From Acidobacteriota bacterium (GTDB taxonomy: Bacteria > Acidobacteriota > Blastocatellia > Pyrinomonadales > Pyrinomonadaceae): a DNA stretch of 64,000 nucleotides. The translations under genes were made by a program, and so were the position numbers. This document shows, in pieces, positions 26,602 through 35,187 of the stretch. The notes beneath the pieces are model-generated. The model was not told the origin of the DNA, did no database searches, and saw only the letters and a program-made list of their open reading frames with translations. Every line of letters begins with the position of its first letter. Position 1 is the stretch's first letter. The stretch spans positions 508,248-572,247 of the forward strand of contig QHXR01000001.1 in the NCBI GenBank assembly GCA_003223025.1, written 5' to 3'.

Positions 26602-28032
26602 ATGATCGAGAACAGCGGACAATTCAAGATCGACTTCCCGGGCTCCGCGACTCCGCTGCGCAGTTTTGAAAAAGATCGAATTCTCATCGGACGTCTCGAG
26701 ACATGCGATGTCGTGCTCGACGAAAAAAGCGTATCGAGAATTCATGCCGGGATCACATTTCAATCTTCGCAATACGTTCTGGCGAATCTCTCGGCATCGA
26801 ACGTCCTCACGCTCAACGGGCGGCTTCTGCGTCACGAAGAGTCCGACGTGCTCGCCGAAGGCGATACGATCCAGATCGGGCCGTTCGCGATCATTATCAA
26901 CGGCGTCGATGACAATACGATCTTGATCAGTGTCCTTCGCGGAGTCGCCCGTCCGGTTCATGCGTCAGAACCGGGAGCCGCGACGTTTACACCGGCCAAC
27001 CCGTCTCAGTCGAGTATCGATGATGTCTTAAAAGTTTTCTGGGAGAAACGGAGTCGCGAGAAGGAAGATTGGGGTTCTCGCCTGCGGCCGAAAGAAAAAC
27101 CGCGCCCGGGAAAGGCGATGTTCAATTGGCGGCCGACGGGCGATCTCAGGCGCAAATGGCGAATCGGTTTGTTCGTCTGGGCATTTCTTTTGATATCCGC
27201 GATCGCGGCTCTCGCGTTCTTCAAATACCCAAGTGCATACGCCCCGGTTCCGTTGTCGTCGGCACATGCGAACGTCATTGATGCCAGTCCGATCGCGATC
27301 GCATCGAACGGCAACTCATGCACGACATGTCACACACCGAACGAGCCGGTCGAGAACGCCTGCATAAAATGTCACGCGGGAACAGAATTCCATTCGAGTA
27401 ACACCAAAGCTCATGAAGAGGCTGGTGTCACGTGCACGGTCTGTCATCAGGAGCATCGTGGAGCCGATGCCGATCTGAATGCCCAGGCGATTCGCTCATG
27501 CGGCGAATGTCATAGCGACAACAACCACGAGACATATAACGGACGATCGGTTCGGACTGCGCACGGCGGCTGGTATGGATATCCGGCGGAGAATGGTTCG
27601 TGGAACTGGAAGGGCGTTCATTTGGAGGTTGCGGCCGCGGTGCCGGAGATCGGAAGCTCGGCGACCGGTGATCCGGACGAGCAGGCGAAGCTCAGCCGAC
27701 AGTTTCACACGATCCACGTCGCGAGGTTGAAAGCGCCGCAGGGTGTCGCGGGAGATTCGCGAGGTCTCGTCACTTGCTCGAGCTGTCACAAATCATTCGA
27801 TCCGGTCGATCGCGTCACGCCGCGCGAGACGTGTGCCGCTTGTCATACTTCGTCCGCGACATCCGCAGCAGCGCGCGATCCGAGGTTTATTCCGGACACA
27901 GTAAACTGCATCTCGTGTCATGTTCAGCATCCGTTCAGCACACGACGCTGGAGCGAATTTTTAACCGACGATGCTGAGCGACGCAGGCACGACGCAGTCG
28001 TCAAACGGATCGAGGAGCTGGGCGGGCGATGA
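26602..28032 (+). CDS. FHA domain fused to membrane-anchored heptaheme cytochrome
   Basis: 476 aa. An N-terminal FHA domain (about 25-100) keeps the phosphothreonine-reading residues: G30-R31 (IGRLETCD), SRIH at about 45-48 and N in ASNVLTLNG. A basic linker leads to one transmembrane helix (about 187-207). The outer part has seven CxxCH sites: CTTCH, CIKCH, CTVCH, CGECH, CSSCH, CAACH, CISCH. The order fits FHA inside the cytoplasm and hemes in the periplasm. It overlaps the next gene by 4 bp (ATGA) and follows the cNMP/ferredoxin gene by 3 bp, so the three are almost surely one unit. An unusual fusion linking phosphoprotein recognition to heme electron transfer. Confidence 0.88.
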   Translation: MIENSGQFKIDFPGSATPLRSFEKDRILIGRLETCDVVLDEKSVSRIHAGITFQSSQYVLANLSASNVLTLNGRLLRHEESDVLAEGDTIQIGPFAIIINGVDDNTILISVLRGVARPVHASEPGAATFTPANPSQSSIDDVLKVFWEKRSREKEDWGSRLRPKEKPRPGKAMFNWRPTGDLRRKWRIGLFVWAFLLISAIAALAFFKYPSAYAPVPLSSAHANVIDASPIAIASNGNSCTTCHTPNEPVENACIKCHAGTEFHSSNTKAHEEAGVTCTVCHQEHRGADADLNAQAIRSCGECHSDNNHETYNGRSVRTAHGGWYGYPAENGSWNWKGVHLEVAAAVPEIGSSATGDPDEQAKLSRQFHTIHVARLKAPQGVAGDSRGLVTCSSCHKSFDPVDRVTPRETCAACHTSSATSAAARDPRFIPDTVNCISCHVQHPFSTRRWSEFLTDDAERRRHDAVVKRIEELGGR

Positions 28033-29912
28033 AGGCATTTCAAATATTTATCTGTCTTGCCTTGGTGACGATGCTCGTCTGGATCAGTCGCGCCGGTATC
28101 GGAGCTGGTGGGGAAACATACGGCGGACTCTCGTGGATCGGATGGGCGAGCGTGACGACAATCCTCGTCGTGGCGGGAATCGTTTTTATCTTTAACGATT
28201 CGGTTCGAGCGCACAGCTTCTTTGGAAAATGGGGCCGGCGACTAGCGTCGTCTCCACCGGTCCGGACATTGACGTCGTCCGAGCTTGCGGAGCTCGGCTT
28301 CACCAAATATCGCGGACCGATCTATCCGCATCCCGTGATATTTCCCGATCGATGCATCGGCTGCCAGGCATGCGTTGATGCGTGTCCGCATGACGTTCTC
28401 GCGATCGTAGACGGCGTCGCTTCCGCCGTAGCACCGGACCTCTGCATGGAGGACACCGCATGCCAGGCCGAGTGTCCCGTAAATCCGAAAGCTTGCATCG
28501 TGATCAACACTGCGAAGCCGGTCGTCTCGCGTCCCGCCCCAACACGCGACGGAGCGAGTTACGAAACGAACGTCCTCGGTTGCTACATCATCGGTGATGT
28601 TTCCGGTGTGCCTCTTATCAAGAATGCAGTGAAAGAAGGCTACGAGGTCGTCTCGCACATCGTTTCTGAGCTCCGAGAAAAAAAGGGCGACGCGTCAGTG
28701 GAATACGATGTCGCGATCATCGGTGTCGGCCCGGCAGGTGCATCTGCGGCCGCAACTGCACGCGAGATGGGATTGAGCTACATCGCCATCGAACAAGAGA
28801 AAGTTCTGTCTACGATCGAGGCATATCCGAAAGGGAAGTACATCTTTTTCAAACCGGACACAAAGGAATGGTTTGGCGGTCTTCCGGCTGCCGGACTCGG
28901 ACTGACAAAATCAAAGTATGCGGTCTCGAGCGATGAACTTACCGGAGAGATCCCGCAGGCTCTCGACCGAAGCGTCGAAGATCTGATCGGACAGCAGGGT
29001 TCGATACTGAGCGACAAACTCGCCGCGAAAATTCCATCGGCGCTCCGTGCCGAACTGACGCCGTTGATGAGTAAGAAGATCGAGTCCGCGCTCCGGTCGC
29101 GTATCGCCGCGTTTCTTCGAACGAGCGACGCACGGGATCCGATGGCGGCGTATCGGAATATCTTCCTTCCGAAAAAAGACGAACTGTTGTACGAGTTTAG
29201 CGATGAGATCTCAGAACAGATCATCGGACATGTTCCCGGAGATCAGCGCGAGAATATACTTCGCATCTGGCTGAACGCTCTCGATGAAAAGGGCATCGAG
29301 GTAAATGAATTCGAAAGCTGCAAAACCATCACGCGAGTGGACGAGAGCGATCATTTCAAGATCAGCACGGAACGCCGCGAAGATAAATCCGAGAAAACGT
29401 ATCGCGCTCGAAGAGTCGTTATAGCGATCGGTCTCCGCGGCGCGCCGAACCGACTTCGCTTGCCGAACGAAGACATGAAAGTCGGAGAGCGGCAGAAGGT
29501 GATTTACAGCCTGACAAATCCCGACGATTTTCGCGGCAAGAAAATTGTCGTTGTCGGCGGAGGCAATGTGGCGGTGGAGGCTGCCGTCGATCTTGTCGCG
29601 AGACGAGTTGGATCATTGATCGAGCCGCGACCCGAGGCGGAAAGGAATCAGGTGACGCTCCTGGTTCGTACATCGATCGCGCCGACCGTTAAGTTTGGAA
29701 ATAAGTTTCAGCTTTACCAGTGCGCGGATGAGGGTATTCTCGATCTTCGATTCGGAATCGCGATCAAAGAAATGCGCGAGCATGAGCTTGTTTTGGAAAA
29801 CGTACACACCGGCGAAGTCGTTGAGACGATCGCGAACGACTATGTCTTTGCATTGATCGGCGGCGAACGTCCTGACCGGTTTCTTAAGTCGGTCGGCATC
29901 ACACTCACATAG
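28029..29912 (+). CDS. Membrane-anchored ferredoxin-FAD/NAD(P) oxidoreductase
   Basis: 627 aa. Two N-terminal hydrophobic helices (about 2-20 and 38-55) place the rest in the cytoplasm. A ferredoxin-like region follows with CIGCQACVDAC (about 109-119) and CMEDTACQAEC...C (about 139-156). Then comes a thioredoxin-reductase/YpdA-like flavoprotein: FAD-binding GVGPAG at about 232-237 and a second dinucleotide motif VVGGGNVAVEA near 505-515. No redox-active CxxC of thioredoxin reductase was seen. Likely job: exchange electrons between NAD(P)H and the iron-sulphur/heme chain of the two preceding genes, with which it is translationally coupled. Confidence 0.84.
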   Translation: MKAFQIFICLALVTMLVWISRAGIGAGGETYGGLSWIGWASVTTILVVAGIVFIFNDSVRAHSFFGKWGRRLASSPPVRTLTSSELAELGFTKYRGPIYPHPVIFPDRCIGCQACVDACPHDVLAIVDGVASAVAPDLCMEDTACQAECPVNPKACIVINTAKPVVSRPAPTRDGASYETNVLGCYIIGDVSGVPLIKNAVKEGYEVVSHIVSELREKKGDASVEYDVAIIGVGPAGASAAATAREMGLSYIAIEQEKVLSTIEAYPKGKYIFFKPDTKEWFGGLPAAGLGLTKSKYAVSSDELTGEIPQALDRSVEDLIGQQGSILSDKLAAKIPSALRAELTPLMSKKIESALRSRIAAFLRTSDARDPMAAYRNIFLPKKDELLYEFSDEISEQIIGHVPGDQRENILRIWLNALDEKGIEVNEFESCKTITRVDESDHFKISTERREDKSEKTYRARRVVIAIGLRGAPNRLRLPNEDMKVGERQKVIYSLTNPDDFRGKKIVVVGGGNVAVEAAVDLVARRVGSLIEPRPEAERNQVTLLVRTSIAPTVKFGNKFQLYQCADEGILDLRFGIAIKEMREHELVLENVHTGEVVETIANDYVFALIGGERPDRFLKSVGITLT

Positions 29913-29913
29913 C

Positions 29914-30621
29914 ATGACGGCAGAAAAACTCTTATTCGGCATCGGGGGTATCGTGATCGGATTCGCGATCGGATTCCTGTTCGCAAACAGCGTGAATCGT
30001 TCAGCGTCGCTCGGGAATGTCGCGTCTGTCGCATCAAACTCAAACGCAGCATTGCCTCCGAATCATCCGCCGATCTCGCAGGAGGGGGATGATTCATCGC
30101 AAGGCGGTGGAGCTTTGCCCGAAGTTACGGCGGCGATCGAAAAGGCCCGGCGTGAGCCGGATAACTACGAGGCACAGATGACCGCTGGCGATCTTTACTA
30201 TCAGATCCAGCGATTCGACGACGCACTAAAGTTTTATGAAATCGCGAATCGTCTGCGGCCTGCGGAGTCCGAACCGATCCTCAAAATGGGCAACACGAAT
30301 TTCGATGCCGAGCGGTACGAAGAGGCCGAGCGATGGTACTCGGTCGCGCTGAAAAAGAAACCGAACGACGCAAATGTCAGGACCGATCTCGGGCTGACGT
30401 TCTTTCTTCGCACGCCACGGGACATCGAGCGGGCAATAAAAGAATACGACGCGGCCCTCGCGATCGAACCCGACAGCGAGATCGCGCTCCAAAATCTGGC
30501 ACTTGCCTATCGGGAAAAAAATGACCAGCCGAATCTGGAAAAGACGCTCAACAAATTGTCGGCGGTAAATCCGAAAAATCCGGTCGTTCTAAAGGAAGGT
30601 GGGAAAGAAAATGAGAAGTGA
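29914..30621 (+). CDS. Membrane-anchored TPR protein, last gene of the cytochrome unit
   Basis: 235 aa, starting 1 bp after the flavoprotein stop. An N-terminal hydrophobic anchor (about 5-25, [17 protein letters not shown]) and a polar linker precede three or four tetratricopeptide units from about residue 80 ([48 protein letters not shown]). It is probably a scaffold in the assembly of the complex, or for cytochrome c maturation as in CcmH/NrfG-type TPR proteins; the latter is a guess. The final codons merge into a 7-bp tandem repeat. Confidence 0.78.
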   Translation: MTAEKLLFGIGGIVIGFAIGFLFANSVNRSASLGNVASVASNSNAALPPNHPPISQEGDDSSQGGGALPEVTAAIEKARREPDNYEAQMTAGDLYYQIQRFDDALKFYEIANRLRPAESEPILKMGNTNFDAERYEEAERWYSVALKKKPNDANVRTDLGLTFFLRTPRDIERAIKEYDAALAIEPDSEIALQNLALAYREKNDQPNLEKTLNKLSAVNPKNPVVLKEGGKENEK

Positions 30622-30705
30622 GAGATGAGAAGTGAGAAGTGAGAAGTGAGAGATGAGAAGTGAGAAATGAGAAGTGAGAAATGAGAAGTGAGAAGTGAGA
30701 AGTGA
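30611..30705. repeat. 7-bp tandem array, unit gagaagt and variants
   Basis: About 13 copies of gagaagt/gagaaat/gagagat in head-to-tail order. The array starts inside the last codons of the TPR gene and has therefore shaped its C-terminus. Confidence 0.9.
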
Positions 30706-30733
30706 CGGAGAAGCTCGAGATCTCATCGCTCCT

Positions 30734-31047
30734 TTTCAAATTTCAAATTTCAAATTTCAAATTTCAAATTTCAAATTTCAAATTTCAAATTTCAAATTTC
30801 AAATTTCAAATTTCAAATTTCAAATTTCAAATTTCAAATTTCAAATTTCATGTTTCGAATTTCAAATTTCAAATTCCAAATTCCAAATTCCAAATTCCAA
30901 ATTTCAAATTCCAAATTTCAAATTCCAAATTTCAAATTCCAAATTCCAAATTTCAAATCTCAAATTTCAAATTTCAAATTTCAAATTTCTAATTTCTCAT
31001 TTCTCCTTTTCAAATTTCGAATTTCAAATTTCAAATTTCAAATTTCC
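30734..31047. repeat. 7-bp tandem array, unit tttcaaa with ttccaaa variants
   Basis: About 45 units of tttcaaa; the middle third mixes in ttccaaa units and a few other single-base variants. Because 7 is prime to 3, all three forward frames read as FKFQISN-type heptapeptides and stay open; these are repeat artefacts, not genes. With the preceding array it fills the 491-bp gap between the TPR gene and the FlgT-like gene. Confidence 0.92.
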
Positions 31048-31055
31048 GACTCTTC

Positions 31056-31086
31056 AAAAAAAGAGGCTGCCTTTCCAGGCAGCCTC
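31056..31086 (-). terminator. Intrinsic terminator of the FlgT-C-like gene
   Basis: A 10-bp perfect stem gaggctgcct/aggcagcctc with a 4-nt loop. On the minus strand it is followed by seven T residues, 27 bp past the stop of the FlgT-C-like gene. Confidence 0.88.
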
Positions 31087-31112
31087 TCAATTTCAGAATT
31101 ACAAAAAAGCTA

Positions 31113-32087
31113 TTACTGAACTTCCACAAAATCACCGGTGTGGATCTCCTGCGCGGTTCTCGTGACCAGCGCCGTCGCGGTCCGTTCTTTCACGTTCAGA
31201 ATCACCATCTCGCCGACAACTTTTCGGATCGGCGGACGACCGTCATTGGCTTCCAATGTAGTCACGACCTTGCCCGTCGCTCGACCGCCTTTCTTGCGGG
31301 CAGTCTGATTCGAAAAACGTCCTCCACGATATTCGAAACTGTTGAAGTCATCGCGTGCACTGGCCGATTCACCCCAGTCACCGATCCACGGATTGCCTTC
31401 GCCAAGCGGACGAAAGACCGTCAAATAATCACCGACCTGAACATTGTCCTCGGCACCAAGATCGACATAGACGATGAAGTCGCGTGTCAGAACTTCGGCA
31501 TTATCACGACCCATCAACACGCGGCCAACGGGTTTGCCGGTGGGATCCGCAAACAGATCCATTGCCGGTCGCTGGTGGTAGTCGGGAGCCGTCCGGTTTT
31601 CCATCGGTTGGACAAGATCGCCAAGTAAGAAATTGTCGCAAGAGACTTTCACCTTCGCGACAGAGATATTCGGCTTCACACGTACGACTTCAAGCGCTCC
31701 GACTTCCTGTCCGTACCATCCGAGATAGTCCTTGTGCGTCCACTTAGATTTCACCTGCCCGCGCGGTCGGACGACGCTCATCACATCACCGACATGGACG
31801 CCGTCGTTCGCGCCGGTACTGATGTAGACGAGATTGTTTTGCGAGTACAGGAACTGCTCCTGCTCTTCGACTCCGCCGATCAGCCTGCGGCTTGTATTGA
31901 TCGGAGCACGCTGAATATAACCGGCGCAGTAAACGTTATTTCGCTCGGCGACGCGAAAATTTTGGAGTGGCGGAGCCACAGCCGTTAGCGGCTGCTCCGA
32001 TTTCTGCGCGATGCCGGCAGCGGCAAAAATGGTGAATGCTGCGAATGCTGCCGCAGCAACTTTATTGCAAACGATTTGAAATCTCAC
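31113..32087 (-). CDS. Exported protein with FlgT C-terminal-like domains
   Basis: 324 aa. The GTG start is supported by aaaggag 7 bp upstream. A signal peptide (AAAAFAAFTIFAAAGIAQ) is followed by two similar beta-rich units: VYISTGANDGVHVGDVMSVVRP...GALEVVRV and VYVDLGAEDNVQVGDYLTVFRP...GEMVILNV. These resemble the C-terminal domain of flagellar assembly protein FlgT and related envelope proteins. No flagellar genes are near, so a general envelope role is more likely than a motility one. Ends in ATALVTRTAQEIHTGDFVEV. Confidence 0.68.
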   Translation of the reverse strand: MRFQIVCNKVAAAAFAAFTIFAAAGIAQKSEQPLTAVAPPLQNFRVAERNNVYCAGYIQRAPINTSRRLIGGVEEQEQFLYSQNNLVYISTGANDGVHVGDVMSVVRPRGQVKSKWTHKDYLGWYGQEVGALEVVRVKPNISVAKVKVSCDNFLLGDLVQPMENRTAPDYHQRPAMDLFADPTGKPVGRVLMGRDNAEVLTRDFIVYVDLGAEDNVQVGDYLTVFRPLGEGNPWIGDWGESASARDDFNSFEYRGGRFSNQTARKKGGRATGKVVTTLEANDGRPPIRKVVGEMVILNVKERTATALVTRTAQEIHTGDFVEVQ

Positions 32088-32328
32088 GATTTTCTCCTTT
32101 AACTTCGGTGAATCGATCGGGCATGAAGAGCTCCGGGTAGAAGAAGCGGAACACTTAAAATGGCGGATGGCCGGAGTTTTGGCCAGTAATATCGTAACCT
32201 TTTGAGTAAAAACAGGTCAACAATTATTTTGAATGTTTAACCATGCTGATCACGATGCCAATCGACGCCCTTGTATTCAAATATTCTCCCTTATACATTC
32301 AGGGTTAATAACTCGATTTTTCCTGTGC

Positions 32329-32358
32329 TTGCGCTCAAATTAGTCCGTTTGCTAGTAT
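32329..32358 (+). promoter_or_regulatory. Putative promoter of the split tRNA-Thr
   Basis: TTGCGC at 32329-32334 and TAGTAT at 32353-32358 with an 18-bp spacer, 31 bp before the tRNA 5' end. The rest of the 302-bp gap upstream shows no gene. Confidence 0.4.
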
Positions 32359-32389
32359 CAACGTTTGTCGCGTCCGCCACACACATCAA

Positions 32390-32428
32390 GCCGGTGTAGC
32401 TCAGTTGGTAGAGCAGTTGATTTGTAAT
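32390..32428 (+). pseudogene. 5' half of host tRNA-Thr(UGU), interrupted by the island
   Basis: gccggtg acceptor strand, TA, a GCTC/GAGC D-stem, and the 5' anticodon stem with loop tttgtaa; the sequence then leaves tRNA identity after tttgtaat. The missing 3' part lies at 42308-42344 and its acceptor strand (caccggc) pairs 7/7 with this half. Rejoined, the two give a 76-nt tRNA with anticodon UGU. One position of the rejoined anticodon stem is a U28-U42 mismatch, so either the element altered one arm or the unused half has begun to decay. Confidence 0.85.
32421..32428. other. attL core (tttgtaat)
   Basis: Left copy of the 8-bp direct repeat, equal to tRNA anticodon-loop positions 32-38 plus one base. 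Island sequence begins directly after it. Confidence 0.75.
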
Positions 32429-32546
32429 GAATTGACTATGTTCAATAACCATGCTAGTTTAGACCTTGTTAATTTGATAAATGCCAGTTAGAACGGGCAT
32501 GCCGAGTGGAAGCCAGTTCCGTTGAGTGGAATCTAGTGGAAGTCGT

Positions 32547-32588
32547 AAAAGTCAAAATAAAAGTCAAAACTGGCATATAAAAGTCAAA
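32547..32588. repeat. Three direct copies of aaaagtcaaa next to attL
   Basis: Copies at 32547-32556, 32559-32568 and 32579-32588, between attL and the integrase gene. A near-copy (aaaagtca) lies at 42203-42210 close to attR. The position suits arm-type integrase-binding sites, as in lambdoid attP; this role is inferred. A gtggaa motif is also repeated just upstream (32498-32540). Confidence 0.5.
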
Positions 32589-32622
32589 TTCAAGATCAAA
32601 ATTTCCAGTTGAGAGGCAAAGA

Positions 32623-33702
32623 ATGGCAAGACCCAAAGGAAAATTCGCTAAATTAACGAAGTCTAAAACCGATTCGCGCTGGTACGTGCGATATCCGCAT
32701 CCCGACAGAATCGGAAGGATCAAAACCGAAACCTTTAGGACGGAAACCGAGGCTATTGATCGTCGGGATTCGTTAAACGCCCTTCACGAATCGGATCGAA
32801 AGAAACAATTAAAGGCCGAGCAATGGACGTTAGCGACGGTTTTGGACGTGTGGGTAAAGGAAGTGGCTAACGATCTAGCCAGTTCGATAAAGGAAGTTCC
32901 ACGGGCGGAATACATCAAAGGCGTTTTGGGTTCTGTCCGGGTTGCCGATTTAACTAAGGATCATTACCGGGCCTTGCTCGATCACATCAGGAACGACAAG
33001 ACACGGCGAACCAAATCCGAGCGAGGCTTTGAAGCTTACTTTGTTACGCTTCGCACGGCCTTGAATCATTCCAAAGACGAAATCAAATCCTTTCCGAAGT
33101 TCAAAGGCTTCATAAAAGGTAACTACGATCCGCGAGACCGCGTGGCTAGTGAAGCGGAAATGGACGAGCTATACACAGCTTGCTACTTCGAAAAAGGCGG
33201 TAGAAATCGCGAACATTTGGCGACAATCATTACTTGGCTGCACGAGACGGCCTGCCGTTCGGGTGAATTGAAAACGATCCGCGTGGGTGACATCGATCTG
33301 GAACGTGGAATCGTGAAGATTCGGCAGAGCAAAAGAAAGACAGGTTCAAAAACGAAGTATCGTGACTGCGGTATTTCGCCTCGCCTTCAAGAAATGATTA
33401 TCGAGTCAAACCTACTGGATTATCCGGCCGATACATTGGTGATTGCCGAACCGCTTGGATTCGAAAAGGCGATTGATTTCAAACGGGCATTTGCGACGGC
33501 CTGCCGTATCGCCAAGATTGACGATCTTCACATTCACGATCTACGAACAACGGGCATCACGAATATGCTCGAGCGTGAATTGCCTTTGCCTTTGGTTGCC
33601 TCGATGGTCGGCCACGAAGCGGAGAGTGTTATGACGCTGAAGGTTTACACAAAATTCCGTTCCAAATTCATCGCACAGGAAATGCAGAAAATGGCTGCCT
33701 AA
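32623..33702 (+). CDS. Tyrosine recombinase (integrase) of the island
   Basis: 359 aa. The catalytic set of the phage-integrase family is visible in the C-terminal half: R212 (ETACRSGELK), H305xxR308 (IHDLRTTG), H331 (VGHEAES) and nucleophile Y342 (LKVYTKF). The N-terminal part has the SAM-like core-binding domain. A gagaggcaaaga ribosome site precedes the ATG. The gene lies 195 bp inside attL and reads into the island, the usual place for tRNA-targeting integrases. Confidence 0.92.
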   Translation: MARPKGKFAKLTKSKTDSRWYVRYPHPDRIGRIKTETFRTETEAIDRRDSLNALHESDRKKQLKAEQWTLATVLDVWVKEVANDLASSIKEVPRAEYIKGVLGSVRVADLTKDHYRALLDHIRNDKTRRTKSERGFEAYFVTLRTALNHSKDEIKSFPKFKGFIKGNYDPRDRVASEAEMDELYTACYFEKGGRNREHLATIITWLHETACRSGELKTIRVGDIDLERGIVKIRQSKRKTGSKTKYRDCGISPRLQEMIIESNLLDYPADTLVIAEPLGFEKAIDFKRAFATACRIAKIDDLHIHDLRTTGITNMLERELPLPLVASMVGHEAESVMTLKVYTKFRSKFIAQEMQKMAA

Positions 33703-33711
33703 GAATTTTTT

Positions 33712-33846
33712 ATGGAAAGCGAGAAGATAAATGTAGTCTGCGCCGAGTGTGATAATTCGGATTACGATACGAAGGAAAATCTGGAAAGCGCTGGCTGGAA
33801 GATAACCGAGGATTACGAACTTTGCTCTCTTTGTCGGATCGACTAA
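33712..33846 (+). CDS. 44-aa zinc-ribbon microprotein
   Basis: MESEKINVVCAECDNSDYDT... ends ...CSLCRID. Two CxxC pairs (CAEC and CSLC) 28 residues apart form a minimal zinc ribbon. It starts 9 bp after the integrase stop and is followed 34 bp later by a terminator, so it is probably co-transcribed with the integrase and may regulate it. Function unknown. Confidence 0.55.
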   Translation: MESEKINVVCAECDNSDYDTKENLESAGWKITEDYELCSLCRID

Positions 33847-33880
33847 AGATCTCCGCGAGTAGCTAGAAAATTTCGATCAG

Positions 33881-33904
33881 AAACCGTCCTCGTGGCGGTT
33901 TTTT
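33881..33904 (+). terminator. Intrinsic terminator after integrase unit
   Basis: Stem aaaccg/cggttt, extended by a cc/gg pair with a one-base bulge, followed by a T run. Confidence 0.65.
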
Positions 33905-34200
33905 CGTGTCACAGACCGATTGATGGTTTTTGGGTATTTTTCGAGTGGAAGGAAGCGGAAGCTAATGGAAAGCAGTGGAAACTAGCAGTAAAAAACAGGC
34001 GATTTCTAGCCTTACCTTACCCTTCGCGAGCAATTCAAAGCGATTGTAGGCCATTTATGGAGCAAAAATTTTCGGATGCAAACTGGAAATATTTTATGAC
34101 GGATTTGAGTCTAAACCGGGTCGAACGCACCGCGTCTTAGACGCTCGTTTTCTTTTCAGGTATATTAAGTGAAATCCGCGCCGAATCAACTATAAAAACG
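33905..34200. other. Non-coding stretch before the methylase gene
   Basis: Rich in ggaa/gtggaa motifs (33945-33985) like those near attL. An open frame of 82 codons crosses it but has low-complexity composition and no ribosome site. The 60 bp before the methylase probably hold the promoter of the restriction-modification unit. Confidence 0.4.
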
Positions 34201-35187
34201 ATGACTCAATCCGCTACAAGCGATCAAACTATCTTCAAAGGAACAGCGCCGAAAGTCTTGGCTAATTTTCGCCGGGACGCACGTGCAGTTGTAGCCGAAG
34301 GTGACTGTCTCAAATCGCTTCGCAAACTTCCAGACAACTTCGCAAAGCTGATCATTACTTCACCGCCTTATAACATCGGAAAGGTTTACGAGAAAGCTAC
34401 GTCACTTGAGAAGTATCTATCCGCTCTGAATCCGATAATCGATGAGTTAGTGCGTGTCTTGTCGGACAAAGGCTCTTTATGCTGGCAGGTCGGAAACTAT
34501 GTCGAAAAGAGCGAAGTGTTCCCGCTTGATATTTTTTATTATTCGATCTTCAAAGAACGGGGACTGAAACTGCGGAATCGAATTGTCTGGCATTTCGATC
34601 ACGGATTACACGCTAGTAAGCGATTTTCGGGACGATATGAAACGCTCTTATGGTTTACAAAGACCGATGACTACACATTCAATTTAGATCCAGTCAGAGT
34701 TCCGTCGAAATATCCGGGCAAGACTAATTTCAAGCTCGATCATCCTGACTACGGAAAGCCTTCAGGTAATCCGCTCGGCAAGAATCCTTCCGATATTTGG
34801 AAGTTGATACTGCACGAGTGGGAAGTTGGTTTGTGGAATATTCCTAATGTGAAAGCAAATCATCCTGAAAAGACAGTTCATCCTTGCCAGTTTCCAATCG
34901 AACTTGTGGAGCGCTGTGTCCTTGCTTTAACTGACAAGAATGACTGGTTACTCGATCCGTTTTCGGGTGTTGGCTCTGCAATGCTTGCGGCCCTAAGGCA
35001 TAACCGGAGAGCAATCGGCTGCGAAAAGGAGAAGGAATACGTGAAGATTGCGAAACAGCGAATCAAAGATTTGTTCTCCGGGAAGCTGCGTTATCGAATA
35101 CTCGGAAAACCAGTACATCAGCCTTCGGGACGGGAGAAGGTTGCGCAAATACCGCAGGAGTGGCTCTTTAACGGAAACGGAAAATGA
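34201..35187 (+). CDS. Type II DNA methyltransferase (amino-MTase, N4-C or N6-A)
   Basis: 328 aa. Catalytic motif IV TSPPYN at about 53-58 precedes motif I DPFSGVGS near 251, which is the beta-class order. TSPPY is common in N4-cytosine methylases but also occurs in N6-adenine ones. The following endonuclease is BglII-like and overlaps it by 4 bp (ATGA); M.BglII-type partners are N4-cytosine enzymes, so AGATCT or RGATCY modification is the best guess. It protects the host from its partner nuclease. Confidence 0.85.
   Translation: MTQSATSDQTIFKGTAPKVLANFRRDARAVVAEGDCLKSLRKLPDNFAKLIITSPPYNIGKVYEKATSLEKYLSALNPIIDELVRVLSDKGSLCWQVGNYVEKSEVFPLDIFYYSIFKERGLKLRNRIVWHFDHGLHASKRFSGRYETLLWFTKTDDYTFNLDPVRVPSKYPGKTNFKLDHPDYGKPSGNPLGKNPSDIWKLILHEWEVGLWNIPNVKANHPEKTVHPCQFPIELVERCVLALTDKNDWLLDPFSGVGSAMLAALRHNRRAIGCEKEKEYVKIAKQRIKDLFSGKLRYRILGKPVHQPSGREKVAQIPQEWLFNGNGK

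Noticed and set aside
30734-31047. CRISPR array
   Set aside because: Units are 7 bp with no spacers; it is a simple tandem repeat, and no cas genes are present.
30695-31165. Long open frames reading FQISNFK repeats
   Set aside because: They are products of the 7-bp tandem array, which cannot generate stops in any forward frame; no ribosome site and no non-repeat domain.
31113-32087. Flagellar function for the FlgT-C-like protein
   Set aside because: No flagellar genes occur in the window and the domain type also occurs in non-flagellar envelope proteins.
33892-34140. 82-codon plus frame with repeated Glu/Trp/Lys residues
   Set aside because: Driven by repeated gtggaa motifs, starts inside a terminator tail and lacks a ribosome site.
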